Shown here one piece after another: positions 41,619-51,073 of a DNA stretch of 64,000 nucleotides (position 1 is its first letter; every line of letters begins with the position of its first letter). The DNA lies in assembly GCF_015687175.1 (NCBI RefSeq), contig NZ_JADPQG010000001.1:1674001-1738000 (forward strand), given 5' to 3'. Position numbers and translations under genes: made by a program. The stretch comes from Reinekea sp. G2M2-21. Lineage in GTDB: Bacteria; Pseudomonadota; Gammaproteobacteria; Pseudomonadales; Natronospirillaceae. The notes under the pieces were generated by a model, which was not told the origin of the DNA, did no database searches, and saw nothing but the letters and a program-made list of their open reading frames with translations.

Positions 41619-42824
41619 CTAGGGTTGTGAGATCACGACATCGGCGAACATTTCTTTACTGTCTATCGACACTTGCACAACATCCCCTTCCCAATCCCCA
41701 GGCTGAGTATTGGCCAAACCGGTCAGAGATATCCGTGCAGTGACTTCGACTTGTTCCTGGGTCGATATGCCGCCCATCGGTCCCATGGCATCCTGATCCG
41801 ACAACATCACAGTCATTAATGGACCAGTCACGGGCAGCCGCTTAACAGCCAACGGCATGCGTTGGCCAATGGGCCGAGCATAAATAAACAAAGCCGCGTC
41901 CCTTGAGAGACCTTCCCAAGCTGCAGGCAATTGTACATTCACAATGATACGCGTTGGCTGTTCTGCTTCGTAATCGATCCCCTGACTTGCCAGCTGTTGT
42001 TTCGCCCGATTGATGAAATCATCAATAATGGCAGGATCCGCCTGCGGATTCTTTAACTTCAATCGAGACCAATAATCGATAGCCTTTTTATAATCGCCCA
42101 GATCAAAGCTCATTCGACCCGCAAGCCCTAAGGCAGTATCATTTTGGTAATACTGTAAAGACTCTTCAAATGCTGCCAAAGCCAGTTCCGGGCGATCCAA
42201 CGAGACGTTGGCCTGTCCGATATAGGCCAAAATGGCAGCTTCGTCTTCCGCATTGTGCTCAACCAAACGTATTTGCTCCAGAACATGCTCCAGGCTGTCT
42301 ATGGCGTCTTCATACTGTTGCAGGTCTAGTTGCATACGTGACAATCGGAACCAACCTTCAATATCGTCAGGTTTTGAAGCTAATAATTTTTTATACCCGT
42401 TTAAGGTATCTGCCACTTGGTCAGACTTTACGTCACTGGTCATCGACAGGGCTTTAAACTGCTCGCGTACTTTCACGGCGTCGGCAGCCCCGATATTGGC
42501 GTAAGTCAACCAGGCGACGCCAAAAACCAAGACCGTTAGCATGGGCACCCATACCCAAGGCAGTTGGGATTTTTGCGTTAAATGCTGTTGCTGATGTTCA
42601 GCATCGGCCAACAAAGCTTTTTCTTCTTCCAACTTAAAAGACTCATATTCTTCAGAGCTTAAGTCCCCACTTTCTTTCTGCACCAACAGAGCCGCCAGGC
42701 GTTCTTTGTGGATCTCCAAAGCACGTTCGGCAGAGTCCTGAGAGAGTTCATCTTTACTGCGCTGACGTACCGCAAACAGAACGAAAACGAGGACAGGCAG
42801 CAGCCATATTAATAAACCAAGCAT
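41619..42824 (-). CDS. ccmI: Cytochrome c biogenesis protein CcmI (TPR)
   Basis: A 401-residue protein with two membrane helices (about residues 2-18 and 92-112) separated by a cytoplasmic leucine-zipper-like loop, followed by a periplasmic TPR region (about 140-265: EGWFRLSRMQLDLQQYEDAIDSLE split across repeats) and a C-terminal beta domain (about 285-400). CcmI holds apocytochrome c and presents it to the CcmFH heme lyase. Its ATG overlaps the ccmH stop by one base. Last gene of the ccm operon. Confidence 0.93.
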   Translation of the reverse strand: MLGLLIWLLPVLVFVLFAVRQRSKDELSQDSAERALEIHKERLAALLVQKESGDLSSEEYESFKLEEEKALLADAEHQQQHLTQKSQLPWVWVPMLTVLVFGVAWLTYANIGAADAVKVREQFKALSMTSDVKSDQVADTLNGYKKLLASKPDDIEGWFRLSRMQLDLQQYEDAIDSLEHVLEQIRLVEHNAEDEAAILAYIGQANVSLDRPELALAAFEESLQYYQNDTALGLAGRMSFDLGDYKKAIDYWSRLKLKNPQADPAIIDDFINRAKQQLASQGIDYEAEQPTRIIVNVQLPAAWEGLSRDAALFIYARPIGQRMPLAVKRLPVTGPLMTVMLSDQDAMGPMGGISTQEQVEVTARISLTGLANTQPGDWEGDVVQVSIDSKEMFADVVISQP

Positions 42825-43297
42825 CAGGATTTTTCCTCCAACAGTGCTTTTAACCGAGCTGACTCTTCTTCGGTCAGTGCTGGGTTTTCATTCTGTTTAT
42901 TTCTCTTTGTCAGGCGGAATAAGATTAACATCCCAATAACCAAACAGGTGATTGGCAGCACCCAAAGCCAAATTGTGACCAGAGACATTTGCGGTTTATA
43001 GGTTACAAACTCCGTATAGCGATCGATCATGAAATCAATGATTTCCTGATCGGTATAACCCTGATGTAACATTTCATAAGTTTTTAATCGAATATCTTCT
43101 GAAATCGGGGCATTGGAATCAGCCACATTCTGATTCTGACATTTCGGACAACGCAATTGAAAGGTTAACTCGGTGTAGCGGTCACGCAGTTCATCACTGT
43201 CGAAGGTCAATACCTCATTTGCGGTCGCCTGAACCGCGAGCGCGCAAGTGGCTGCAAACATCAGGCAACGGACTAATTGGTTATACCATTTCATCAA
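42824..43297 (-). CDS. ccmH: Cytochrome c maturation protein CcmH
   Basis: A 157-residue protein with a signal peptide (about 1-26), the LRCPKCQNQN redox motif at about 48-57 (LRCxxC), and one C-terminal membrane helix (about 105-125). It reduces the haem-binding cysteines of apocytochrome c as part of the heme lyase with CcmF and CcmI. It is the short, N-terminal-only form of CcmH, with the TPR part supplied by the separate ccmI. It overlaps ccmG by 17 bp. Confidence 0.95.
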   Translation of the reverse strand: MMKWYNQLVRCLMFAATCALAVQATANEVLTFDSDELRDRYTELTFQLRCPKCQNQNVADSNAPISEDIRLKTYEMLHQGYTDQEIIDFMIDRYTEFVTYKPQMSLVTIWLWVLPITCLVIGMLILFRLTKRNKQNENPALTEEESARLKALLEEKS

Positions 43298-43814
43298 AAA
43301 TCGCCTTTAATTGGTTTTCCCAAATCTTATCGGTAATTGGCCCTTGGTAGCGATGTTGCACCTGCCCATTAGAATCTACAAAGAAGGTTTCCGGCGCACC
43401 GGTAACACCGAGATCAAACCCGAGCTCACCATTTGGATCAAAAATATTGACGTCGTACGGGTCAGCATAATCTCGTAGCCAATTCATCGCCAATTCCCGG
43501 TCATCTTTATAATTGATACCAATAATTTTCACCCCTGAAGCAGCCAATGAATTCAAAACCGGGTGCTCGTATTTGCACGACGTACACCACGTCGCCCAGA
43601 TATTGACCAGCATGGGCTCGCCAATAATATCGCTTCGGGTTAAGAATTGCTTGTTATCAACCAAGTCACTGAGTTTAAAGTCTGGCAAAGATTTACCGGT
43701 CAGTGCGGAAGGTACCGCCTTAGGATCGACTCCGGTGACCAATGCGTAGCCAAAGACTGCAAACATGACAGTCACCACAAACAAAGGCAAAATCAACAGT
43801 GGTTTAAATTTCAT
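43281..43814 (-). CDS. ccmG: Thiol:disulfide interchange protein CcmG/DsbE
   Basis: A 177-residue membrane-anchored thioredoxin-fold protein. The N-terminal anchor is about residues 5-27; the active site is WCTSC (in NIWATWCTSCKYEHP, about 72-87), and the family's GAPETFFVD lies at about 139. It keeps the apocytochrome and CcmH cysteines reduced in the periplasm. It overlaps ccmF by 4 bp (ATGA) and ccmH by 17 bp. Confidence 0.96.
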   Translation of the reverse strand: MKFKPLLILPLFVVTVMFAVFGYALVTGVDPKAVPSALTGKSLPDFKLSDLVDNKQFLTRSDIIGEPMLVNIWATWCTSCKYEHPVLNSLAASGVKIIGINYKDDRELAMNWLRDYADPYDVNIFDPNGELGFDLGVTGAPETFFVDSNGQVQHRYQGPITDKIWENQLKAIFDEMV

Positions 43815-45769
43815 AAACTCGCCCCCGTTCTGGCAGTACGCCGATACCGCTTGTCAGTAATACTCAGTACGCCACCTAGCGCCATGAGCAACGCTCCAAA
43901 CCACATCCAGCGAACAAAGGGCTTCACCTGTAAGCGTACTGACCAAACCTGACGACTGTCATCTAGCGGTTCTGCAAGCGAGGCATACAAATCTCGGGCT
44001 AAGTTGCCATCGATTCCAGCCTCGGTCATCACGTTTCGCTGTACCTGATAAAACCGTTTCTCAGGATGTAACTCTGCAATGGGTTTGCCATTGCGAAATA
44101 CGTTTATCGTGCCTTTATCGGAGCTGTAGTTAGGTCCACTGACCTGATCAACACTCGTTAACTCGAATCTATAGTTACTCATTTCAACAGATTCGCCGGC
44201 GGCCATTCGGAAGTCCCGCTCAAGGTCGAAATTAGACACCAATACGACACCGGTCGTAGCAACCACCAGACCGAGATGCGCAATCCACATACCCCAAAAT
44301 CCGACACCAGCCTTCTTCAACCCGGTGACAAAACTGTCAGCATTTTTGGTTTTTTCTGCCAGCAACCGAATCAGTGAGGCCGCAGTCCAAAAGACCAATG
44401 ACATACCGAGCCAAACCTGCCAATGCAATTGACCACTCAATGCCCATGGCAACAGCAAGGCAATCACAATCGCTCCCGCGATGGCCACAATAAAAAAGCC
44501 AGTCCAGGATTTAAGCTGTTGTTTTTTCCAGCGCAATAGTTGACCGAGCCCCAGTAAACTGATCAAGACAACCATGAGCATATTAAACACAAGGTTAAAG
44601 AAAGGAGCACCAACGGAAAGCTTGCGCATTCCAAATGCGTCCGCAATCAAAGGCAGTAAGGTTCCGAACAGCACAGCAAATGCAATGACCACCAGTAAAA
44701 TGTTATTCATCAGCATGAAAGATTCACGAGATACAAACTCGAATTTGCCGGCGGTCTTAATTTTGCCGGCGTTGAGTGCATAAAGAATCAAACTACCCAG
44801 TATCGTGATGGCTAAGATCACCAGAATAAACAACCCCCGCTTAGGATCCGAAGCAAAGGCGTGCACACTGGTCAATACGCCGGAGCGAACAAGGAAGGTT
44901 CCAAGCAAGCTGAATGAAAAGGCAAATATGGCCAGTAAAACGGACCAGCTTTTAAACAAATTACGCTTTTCAGTGACGGCTTGAGAATGAATCAACGCGG
45001 TACCAATTAACCACGGCATAAAAGAAGCATTTTCAACCGGATCCCAGAACCACCAGCCACCCCAGCCTAGCTCGTAGTATGCCCACCAACTGCCTAGTGC
45101 AATACCGACAGTTAAAAACGCCCAGGCAACATTCGTCCAGGGACGAGACCAACGTACCCAACTGGCGTCAAACCGACCGGTAATCAATGCGGCAATAGCA
45201 AAGGCAAACGCGACGGAAAAACCAACATACCCCATATACAACGTTGGCGGGTGCAAGATCAGACCGATGTCTTGCAACAACGGATTGAGGTCTGACCCGT
45301 CCGTCGGTGGAATGGGTAACAGTCGGGCGAATGGATTAGAGGTAAACAAAACAAACATGGTGAAGCCGAAGGACACGATGCCCAGCACGCCCAGCACCGC
45401 ACTTTTTAACTCAACCGTTAGTGAACGGGCAAAAACTGTCACCGCAACTGTCCAACCAGTCAGCATCAGAATCCACAACAACATGGACCCTTCATGGTTG
45501 CCCCACGTTGCTGAAAACTTGTAATACCAAGGCAAGGCACTATTTGAGTTTTGGGAAACAATGACAACGGAGAAATCATCGTTTAAGAAAGCACGCACCA
45601 AAATGGCGAAAGCAACGGCGGTAAAAAAGAACATTGCCCAAGCTAAAGCAGGTGCTGTGCGTTGCAGTGCTTCTTTATTCATGCCGACACCGGTCAATGG
45701 AATGACCGCTAGCAAAAACGCGAAAACCCAAGCCAATATCAGCGAAAACTGTCCAAATTCTGGAAACAT
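43811..45769 (-). CDS. ccmF: Heme lyase CcmF
   Basis: A 652-residue polytopic membrane protein with about 15 hydrophobic helices. The tryptophan-rich heme-handling WWD motif is GWGGWWFWDPVENASFMPW at about residues 230-248. CcmF receives heme from CcmE and ligates it to apocytochrome c with CcmH and CcmI. It lies 8 bp after ccmE and overlaps ccmG by 4 bp. Confidence 0.97.
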   Translation of the reverse strand: MFPEFGQFSLILAWVFAFLLAVIPLTGVGMNKEALQRTAPALAWAMFFFTAVAFAILVRAFLNDDFSVVIVSQNSNSALPWYYKFSATWGNHEGSMLLWILMLTGWTVAVTVFARSLTVELKSAVLGVLGIVSFGFTMFVLFTSNPFARLLPIPPTDGSDLNPLLQDIGLILHPPTLYMGYVGFSVAFAFAIAALITGRFDASWVRWSRPWTNVAWAFLTVGIALGSWWAYYELGWGGWWFWDPVENASFMPWLIGTALIHSQAVTEKRNLFKSWSVLLAIFAFSFSLLGTFLVRSGVLTSVHAFASDPKRGLFILVILAITILGSLILYALNAGKIKTAGKFEFVSRESFMLMNNILLVVIAFAVLFGTLLPLIADAFGMRKLSVGAPFFNLVFNMLMVVLISLLGLGQLLRWKKQQLKSWTGFFIVAIAGAIVIALLLPWALSGQLHWQVWLGMSLVFWTAASLIRLLAEKTKNADSFVTGLKKAGVGFWGMWIAHLGLVVATTGVVLVSNFDLERDFRMAAGESVEMSNYRFELTSVDQVSGPNYSSDKGTINVFRNGKPIAELHPEKRFYQVQRNVMTEAGIDGNLARDLYASLAEPLDDSRQVWSVRLQVKPFVRWMWFGALLMALGGVLSITDKRYRRTARTGASL

Positions 45770-45777
45770 GAAAACCC

Positions 45778-46224
45778 CTATTTATTCATAGTGTCCGGAT
45801 GACCCGCTTGCTCAAGCGCATGAGTCACTTCCGGCGGCATGTATGTTTCGTCGTGCTTTGCTAAAACGGTGTCTGCCGTAAAGAGTTTGTTTTCATCCAG
45901 CTTACCGATAACGACAACACCTTCACCCTCTTGAAACAGGTCCGGCAATATACCCTCAAACATAACATCAACATCGGATGCGAAATCGGTTACCTGAAAA
46001 CGAACTTCAAGTGAGCCGTCGCTGCGCTTCACCGAGCCTTCCCGCACCATACCACCCGCTCGAATGACCTGAGACTGCGGTGCATTGCCAGCGGCTATTT
46101 CAGAAGGCGTAAAGAAATAATTTACGTTCTGACGCAACGCAAACAACACCAGTAACACAGCAATCGATACACCGGCGACACCCAGTAGAATAAGAATGAG
46201 TCTTTGCTTACGTTTTGGATTCAT
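45778..46224 (-). CDS. ccmE: Heme chaperone CcmE
   Basis: A 148-residue protein with an N-terminal membrane anchor (about 8-29) and a periplasmic OB fold. The covalent heme-binding histidine is H124 in LAKHDETYMP, matching the family motif HxxxY. It carries heme from CcmABCD to CcmF. Its ATG overlaps the stop codon of ccmD. Confidence 0.97.
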   Translation of the reverse strand: MNPKRKQRLILILLGVAGVSIAVLLVLFALRQNVNYFFTPSEIAAGNAPQSQVIRAGGMVREGSVKRSDGSLEVRFQVTDFASDVDVMFEGILPDLFQEGEGVVVIGKLDENKLFTADTVLAKHDETYMPPEVTHALEQAGHPDTMNK

Positions 46225-46394
46225 ACCTGCTCCCGACGTTCACGTCGCTTTTGATCTAAAATAAGTTTTTTCTTTAATCGTCTTGGGCTCATGACATTAA
46301 ACAAAATCACAGCTGCCCCAACGGCATAAGCTGTCCATACATAGAGCCCATGATTTCCCATGGCAAAAAATTCACCGACTGTTGAGAACGCCAT
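46221..46394 (-). CDS. ccmD: Heme exporter protein CcmD
   Basis: A 57-residue membrane protein found by reading the gap between ccmC and ccmE. It starts MAFSTVGEFFAMGNHGLYVW, has one membrane helix (about 18-36), then a basic tail (SPRRLKKKLILDQKRRERRE). The MGxHGxYVW segment is the CcmD hallmark. It helps release holo-CcmE from CcmC. The ATG is one base beyond the ccmC stop, and its own stop overlaps the ccmE start, so it is tightly coupled in the operon. Confidence 0.95.
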   Translation of the reverse strand: MAFSTVGEFFAMGNHGLYVWTAYAVGAAVILFNVMSPRRLKKKLILDQKRRERREQV

Positions 46395-46395
46395 A

Positions 46396-47154
46396 TCAGT
46401 TAGCCTCCAAACGTTTGATCTCTTCTTGGGCCCACTTTGCTTTTTTCTCGCGATCCAGAATTTCCAAGCGGGTACGAATCAGCATCCAGGCACCAAACGC
46501 CAGGTAAAAACCGAGAATGGACATTAATAAAGGAATCAACATGCTGACGTGCATCGGAGCCGCCGACGATATTTTCAACGTGGCTGGTTGATGCAATGTA
46601 TTCCACCAGTTCACGGAAAACTTGATGATCGGAATATTGACGACGCCAACCAACGCAAGAATAGCGGCAGCGCGGTCACCGCTTTCCTGACGTTCCATAG
46701 CGTTCTGCAGAGCCCAGAGACCAAGATACAGCAGTAATAAAATGAGCATTGATGTCAGACGAGCATCCCAGACCCACCAGGCACCCCAAGTAGGTTTACC
46801 CCAAATCGCGCCGGTAATTAACGCCAACAAAGCCATACTGGTACCGATGGGTACACATTGTTTGGCAGCGTAAAAGGCCAGCTTTATGCGCCAGACCAAA
46901 CCGACTGCGCCGGCTATGGCAATGGTCATATAGATTGCCTGTGCTAAAAACGCAGCCGGCACATGCAAAAAGATAATACGATAACTGTTACCCTGCACAC
47001 GCTCGACAGGAGAGAAAGCCAACCCCCAGACCAGTGCCGTTGCGATCAACAACACGGCGGCCCACCCAAGCCAAAAACTCCAAGGGCGTGACATTTCGTA
47101 AAACCATTTTGGTGAGCTCCACTTATGAAACCACCGAACGAACATTTGCCACAT
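46396..47154 (-). CDS. ccmC: Heme transporter/handling protein CcmC
   Basis: About 252 residues from the ATG at 47152-47154, preferred because AGGAG lies ten bases upstream; the frame also opens at a GTG at 47172 that overlaps this site. Six membrane helices; the WWD motif is GKPTWGAWWVWDARLTS (about 120-136) and the periplasmic histidines lie in FLHVPAAF and in the loop NTLHQPATLK. CcmC loads heme onto CcmE. An 89-bp gap separates it from ccmB, the largest within the operon. Confidence 0.95.
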   Translation of the reverse strand: MWQMFVRWFHKWSSPKWFYEMSRPWSFWLGWAAVLLIATALVWGLAFSPVERVQGNSYRIIFLHVPAAFLAQAIYMTIAIAGAVGLVWRIKLAFYAAKQCVPIGTSMALLALITGAIWGKPTWGAWWVWDARLTSMLILLLLYLGLWALQNAMERQESGDRAAAILALVGVVNIPIIKFSVNWWNTLHQPATLKISSAAPMHVSMLIPLLMSILGFYLAFGAWMLIRTRLEILDREKKAKWAQEEIKRLEAN

Positions 47155-47261
47155 GCTGTTAATACTCCTCACCAGTCATTGCGCTTTTTGTAATCGCTAT
47201 CTTAATTAATTGTCTTAACGTCTTTTCGTTAACCATATTAATGGATTGTTCTTCTCATTTT

Positions 47262-47933
47262 TTAGTCACCCACAGTGACATCAAGCGCTGCCACCGTAAG
47301 CCAGGGCGAAACAACGAAAGCACCAGCGGCGATGGCCCCGAGCAGCGATAATTGAGCGACCCAGGGCATACCATTTACAAACGCCTGAATGGCAGACGTA
47401 CCAAATATGATGACCGGTACAAAGAGCGGCATAATCAAAATGGTTAACAACAAACCACCCTTTCGCAAACCAACGGTCAAAGCAGCACCAATACTGCCCA
47501 GCAAACTCAGTGTCAACGTACCCAGCGCAAGGGTCAGCATCAGCAAAGGCAATGCCGAACCCGGCAACGCCAGCATGACAGACAGCAAAGGCGATAATAA
47601 CGTCAATGGCAAACCGGTCACCAACCAATGGCTGAGGATTTTACATAACACTAACAATTGCGGCGGCACCGACGACAACAGCATCTGTTCCAATGAACCA
47701 TCTTCGTAATCGTGTCGGAATAAAAGATCTAAAGACAACAGAGATGCCAACAAAGCTGCCACCCACAAAACGCCGGGTGCCATTTCACTGAGTTTTTCGA
47801 GATCCGGCGTCACTCCTATAGGAAACAGTGAAACGACAATCAGAAAAAAGAACAGGGGGTTTGCTAAATCGGCGCGTCGGCGATTTGCCAGACTGAGCTC
47901 ACGGCGCATCATCTGTGCTAGTGCCAACATCAT
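47262..47933 (-). CDS. ccmB: Heme exporter permease CcmB
   Basis: A 223-residue polytopic permease with six hydrophobic helices. RRELSLANRRRADLANPLFFFLI near the N terminus and the cytoplasmic loop FRHDYEDGSLEQMLLS are conserved CcmB features. With CcmA it forms an ABC transporter that drives release of heme-loaded CcmE. Its start overlaps the end of ccmA by 4 bp. Confidence 0.96.
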   Translation of the reverse strand: MMLALAQMMRRELSLANRRRADLANPLFFFLIVVSLFPIGVTPDLEKLSEMAPGVLWVAALLASLLSLDLLFRHDYEDGSLEQMLLSSVPPQLLVLCKILSHWLVTGLPLTLLSPLLSVMLALPGSALPLLMLTLALGTLTLSLLGSIGAALTVGLRKGGLLLTILIMPLFVPVIIFGTSAIQAFVNGMPWVAQLSLLGAIAAGAFVVSPWLTVAALDVTVGD

Positions 47934-48562
47934 AAGGGTGCCCCTATCAGCAACTCGCGTACGGCTGTGTGTGTCAGGCCATGATGACTTGTCATGACCA
48001 CGGTACCGCCAGACTCAGCAAAGGCTTCAATACGCCGCTCCAGCTGACGCACGGCATTCACATCCAGTGCGGTAAAAGGTTCATCAAGTAACCATAATTT
48101 TATCGACGGCATATCCAGATAAAGTCTGGCTAATGAGACCCTGCGTTGCTGCCCCGCGGACAAGCTGCCAGCAGGGACATCTTCATAACCCCTTAAACCG
48201 ACGGTATCCAGTGCTTGCCAGATCGCTTCTGAGGGTAAGTTCTGATTGTGCAGGGCAACGGCAAAAGCCAGGTTTTCCAGAGGGGTTTGCTGCAAGGTGA
48301 CGGCTGGTCGATGCGCCAGGTACCAGAAACCGTGACCATCAAGCTTTTCGCCTTGCTCGCTAAGCGAATCATGCCACTTCAACTGGCCTTCAACGACCCA
48401 ACTCAATCCCACCAGGCGGCGCAATAAGGTTGTTTTTCCTGCCCCATTCGGCCCCTTAACATGCAGTATCTCGCCTGCTTGGAGGGAAAAATCGAGATGA
48501 TTAAACAGAACCCGTTCGTCTCTTTCACAGTACAGATTTTCAGCACGCAACAGCTCTGTCAT
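47930..48562 (-). CDS. ccmA: Heme exporter ATP-binding protein CcmA
   Basis: About 210 residues from the ATG at 48560-48562 (MTELLRAENLYCERDERVLF), with AAGG just upstream; four extra codons are open before it. ABC ATPase with Walker A GPNGAGKTT (about 37-45), signature LSAGQQRRVSLARL (about 130-143) and Walker B LWLLDEPFTALD. It powers the CcmAB transporter. First gene of the ccmABCDEFGHI operon and divergent from the fliK-like gene, with about 106 bp between starts. Confidence 0.96.
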   Translation of the reverse strand: MTELLRAENLYCERDERVLFNHLDFSLQAGEILHVKGPNGAGKTTLLRRLVGLSWVVEGQLKWHDSLSEQGEKLDGHGFWYLAHRPAVTLQQTPLENLAFAVALHNQNLPSEAIWQALDTVGLRGYEDVPAGSLSAGQQRRVSLARLYLDMPSIKLWLLDEPFTALDVNAVRQLERRIEAFAESGGTVVMTSHHGLTHTAVRELLIGAPL

Positions 48563-48668
48563 AACACCTTCCACATCGATAACCGGGGCATTATAACGAC
48601 ACCTGCAGTGCCATCGGTAACCTTTACCAAAGCCTGAAATTTCAAGGAATTAGGACTTTGGCCGATAA

Positions 48669-50750
48669 ATGATTAAGATCAATGAACGGGTTAAAAACAG
48701 GCCAATGTCCATGGCAAATGAAGGCATCCGACTTCCCAGTGACACAACCGTCGCCAGCCAGAAGGTAAAGCGCGGTCACGGCCTGCCCGAAACCAAGGCT
48801 TTGCCTACAAAAACCGAACCACTTCCTCCGCCTTCACCGCTGTTGACCGTCGTTCTGCAATCGACACCACTGTTGGAAGGCAAGCGTCAATCCCTGTACG
48901 AACTCGTATTGCAGAATGACCCTAAAAGTGAACCGCCGATTCGATTACCGTCAGATACACACATAAAGCCCGGCACATCGCTGCTACTAGAGTTGGATGA
49001 CAATGGGCAGTACCGTCCAATCGAGAAACCGAACGTCGAGCAATTGCAGCGGCTGGTGCAGTTAGAGCTTGAATTTTGGCGAGCCCATCTTTTACCCAAA
49101 ACTGACAGTCGAAGCTTCCCTGACTTGCCTTCGACAGACACTCTGCGGCAACTCAGCCAAAACCACCCGACACTGAAACCCTTAATACAATGGCTGACGC
49201 AGCGACCGGACATTGTCACAAAACCGCTTATCCACCAATGGTTCAAGGAAATTGCGCCACTCAGCCCCTGGCGGGCGTGGGCGCCCATGGTCAGCGCAAC
49301 CGCCGGCAAGGCGCCACCACCCACAGAGATGGGTCAGCCAATGGGCAGTGCACCGCCCACTGAGAACGTCACGGCTCAAAAGCTGAGTGCACTCATCGTG
49401 CCCGATCCAAGATTGACTCAAGCTATCGGCTTACAACCGACAATAGGCTCTACACCGAAGCAAGTTCAGACGGCAGTGGACCAGTTGATCTCTTCTTTAA
49501 TGGGTCGCGCGCCTGGCACCACAACTCAACAAGCACCCACCAACACTTTGCAAACCAATACGCCGCTATCGCCTAGCTCCAATTCACAGAGCGAGCCGAC
49601 CCGACCAAGTCTGAACTTTATGGGTCAGATCTTTCGCCTGTCAGCAGATGCCCCAACTGTCACCAGCAAAGACCTGCACCACCAATACACCGCCGTCCGC
49701 CTAGCCAATCATGCCACGCCTGCCTCTTTGGCGAAGCCGACAGTGAAAACATCAGGTACGGACACGCCTCAAAACCCAGCAGCGGGTCCAGTGCGACTTC
49801 AAGCAGCCAGCAACCTGTTAACTACGGCAGAGCAAAGAAATCTTATTCCGGTGTTAATCCCATCAAGTGCAGCCCTAAAAAATACCAGCCAAACGTTACC
49901 ACCAGGACTGCCAAACTCGTCGACGTTATTCGTGAATAGTCAGCAGCTGTCAGCGCAATTACAGCAAAGCAAAACCACTGTGTCGGCTGATCAAGCGCCG
50001 AAAATCAACTGGCAACACCAACCGCTGATTGCCCCTGGGTATTCGACGGACCGCGGTCAAAATATTCCTCTGGAAATCAAACTCGGCCAATGGCTGAACG
50101 CACTGCAAGGTGAAATTGCTGCCTCTCCGGCACATTTGCAACATCAACTTAAATACCGAGCCAGTGAACTTCTGAAACAGATTGCCGAAGGCCAGATCAA
50201 CATCACAGCACACGGGCCAGGCAGTTCCGCTCAGTCCACAAAAAACAGAACCGAAGAACCCGCATTGCATGCGTTACAGGCTTGGTTAGAAGCCACGCAG
50301 GCTCGACTGCAGCACGCCGCCGTGCAAACCACGACGATGCAATGGAACGCACCAGACACACCGATTCAACAAATGCACCTGCCCCTGATCTGGCTCGGCT
50401 TAACCAGCTGGGCTGACATTGAGTGGTGGCAAGAGAAACCCAACAAGAAAAAAGACAATGACAAAGAAGCCGCTTTTGGTCGCCGTTGGCGGATGAAAAT
50501 CTACTTGACCTTAGCACCTTTGGCACCGATCTGCGCAGACATAGATTGGTCTGCCGACGCAACACAAATAACCTTTTGGAGTGAAGACCGCTCAACACTG
50601 AATCATCTGAGCCAACTCATGCCCATGCTTCATCGCTGGACAGATGGTTTAGGCGAAAAAAGTCTTGCTACTCGGCACGGTATGCCCAAAAGAGCGGCAG
50701 AACGCAAAGCCGACCAAACCGAACAACACCTGGTGGACATTCGCACATGA
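48669..50750 (+). CDS. FliK-like flagellar hook-length control protein
   Basis: A 693-residue protein rich in Pro, Gln and Thr over most of its length, with a folded C-terminal Flg_hook-like domain at about 560-670 (LPLIWLGLTSWADIEWW; WRMKIYLTLAPLAPICADIDW; TQITFWSEDRSTL). FliK acts as a molecular ruler and triggers the export-specificity switch through FlhB. Here it is encoded beside ccmA, away from any flagellar cluster, and paired with a stand-alone FlhB C-terminal domain (4-bp overlap). It may be a second FliK-type protein rather than the main one. Confidence 0.8.
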   Translation: MIKINERVKNRPMSMANEGIRLPSDTTVASQKVKRGHGLPETKALPTKTEPLPPPSPLLTVVLQSTPLLEGKRQSLYELVLQNDPKSEPPIRLPSDTHIKPGTSLLLELDDNGQYRPIEKPNVEQLQRLVQLELEFWRAHLLPKTDSRSFPDLPSTDTLRQLSQNHPTLKPLIQWLTQRPDIVTKPLIHQWFKEIAPLSPWRAWAPMVSATAGKAPPPTEMGQPMGSAPPTENVTAQKLSALIVPDPRLTQAIGLQPTIGSTPKQVQTAVDQLISSLMGRAPGTTTQQAPTNTLQTNTPLSPSSNSQSEPTRPSLNFMGQIFRLSADAPTVTSKDLHHQYTAVRLANHATPASLAKPTVKTSGTDTPQNPAAGPVRLQAASNLLTTAEQRNLIPVLIPSSAALKNTSQTLPPGLPNSSTLFVNSQQLSAQLQQSKTTVSADQAPKINWQHQPLIAPGYSTDRGQNIPLEIKLGQWLNALQGEIAASPAHLQHQLKYRASELLKQIAEGQINITAHGPGSSAQSTKNRTEEPALHALQAWLEATQARLQHAAVQTTTMQWNAPDTPIQQMHLPLIWLGLTSWADIEWWQEKPNKKKDNDKEAAFGRRWRMKIYLTLAPLAPICADIDWSADATQITFWSEDRSTLNHLSQLMPMLHRWTDGLGEKSLATRHGMPKRAAERKADQTEQHLVDIRT

Positions 50751-51073
50751 ACCAAACACAAACCAAAGCCGCAACGTTAAAATACAAAGGACGAAAAACA
50801 CCTATCGTCTCAGCATTGGGGGAAAACGAACAAGCGGCGGCCATGTTGGCATTAGCCAAACAACACAATGTACCGGTTTACGAAGATGAAGATCTGGTGA
50901 ACATTCTTTCGCAACTTAATGTTGGCGAGGCAATTCCCAGCCAGCTTTATGAGTGGGTCGCCAGCGTGTTAGCGTTCGCCTTCTTTGCACGCAACGAAGT
51001 ACCAGATGGTTTTTCACCCACAGCGACGCGCTCTGCTTATGATCGAGTACGCAAGACTTACGAAGGCGACTAA
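50747..51073 (+). CDS. Stand-alone FlhB C-terminal domain protein (FlhX-like)
   Basis: A 108-residue soluble protein matching only the cytoplasmic tail of FlhB (residues 10-80: TLKYKGRKTPIVSALG; ALAKQHNVPVYEDEDLVNILSQLNVGEAIPSQLYEWVASVLAFAF). It lacks the four membrane helices. Its N terminus, NQTQTKAATLKY, aligns just after the NPTH autocleavage site of FlhB, so it mimics the cleaved C-terminal fragment. It overlaps the FliK-like gene by 4 bp, suggesting that the two work together in export switching. Similar proteins occur in pseudomonads and some other bacteria. Confidence 0.85.
   Translation: MNQTQTKAATLKYKGRKTPIVSALGENEQAAAMLALAKQHNVPVYEDEDLVNILSQLNVGEAIPSQLYEWVASVLAFAFFARNEVPDGFSPTATRSAYDRVRKTYEGD

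Noticed and set aside
50203-50598. A 131-codon minus-strand frame
   Set aside because: Antisense to the C-terminal domain of the FliK-like gene and without motifs.
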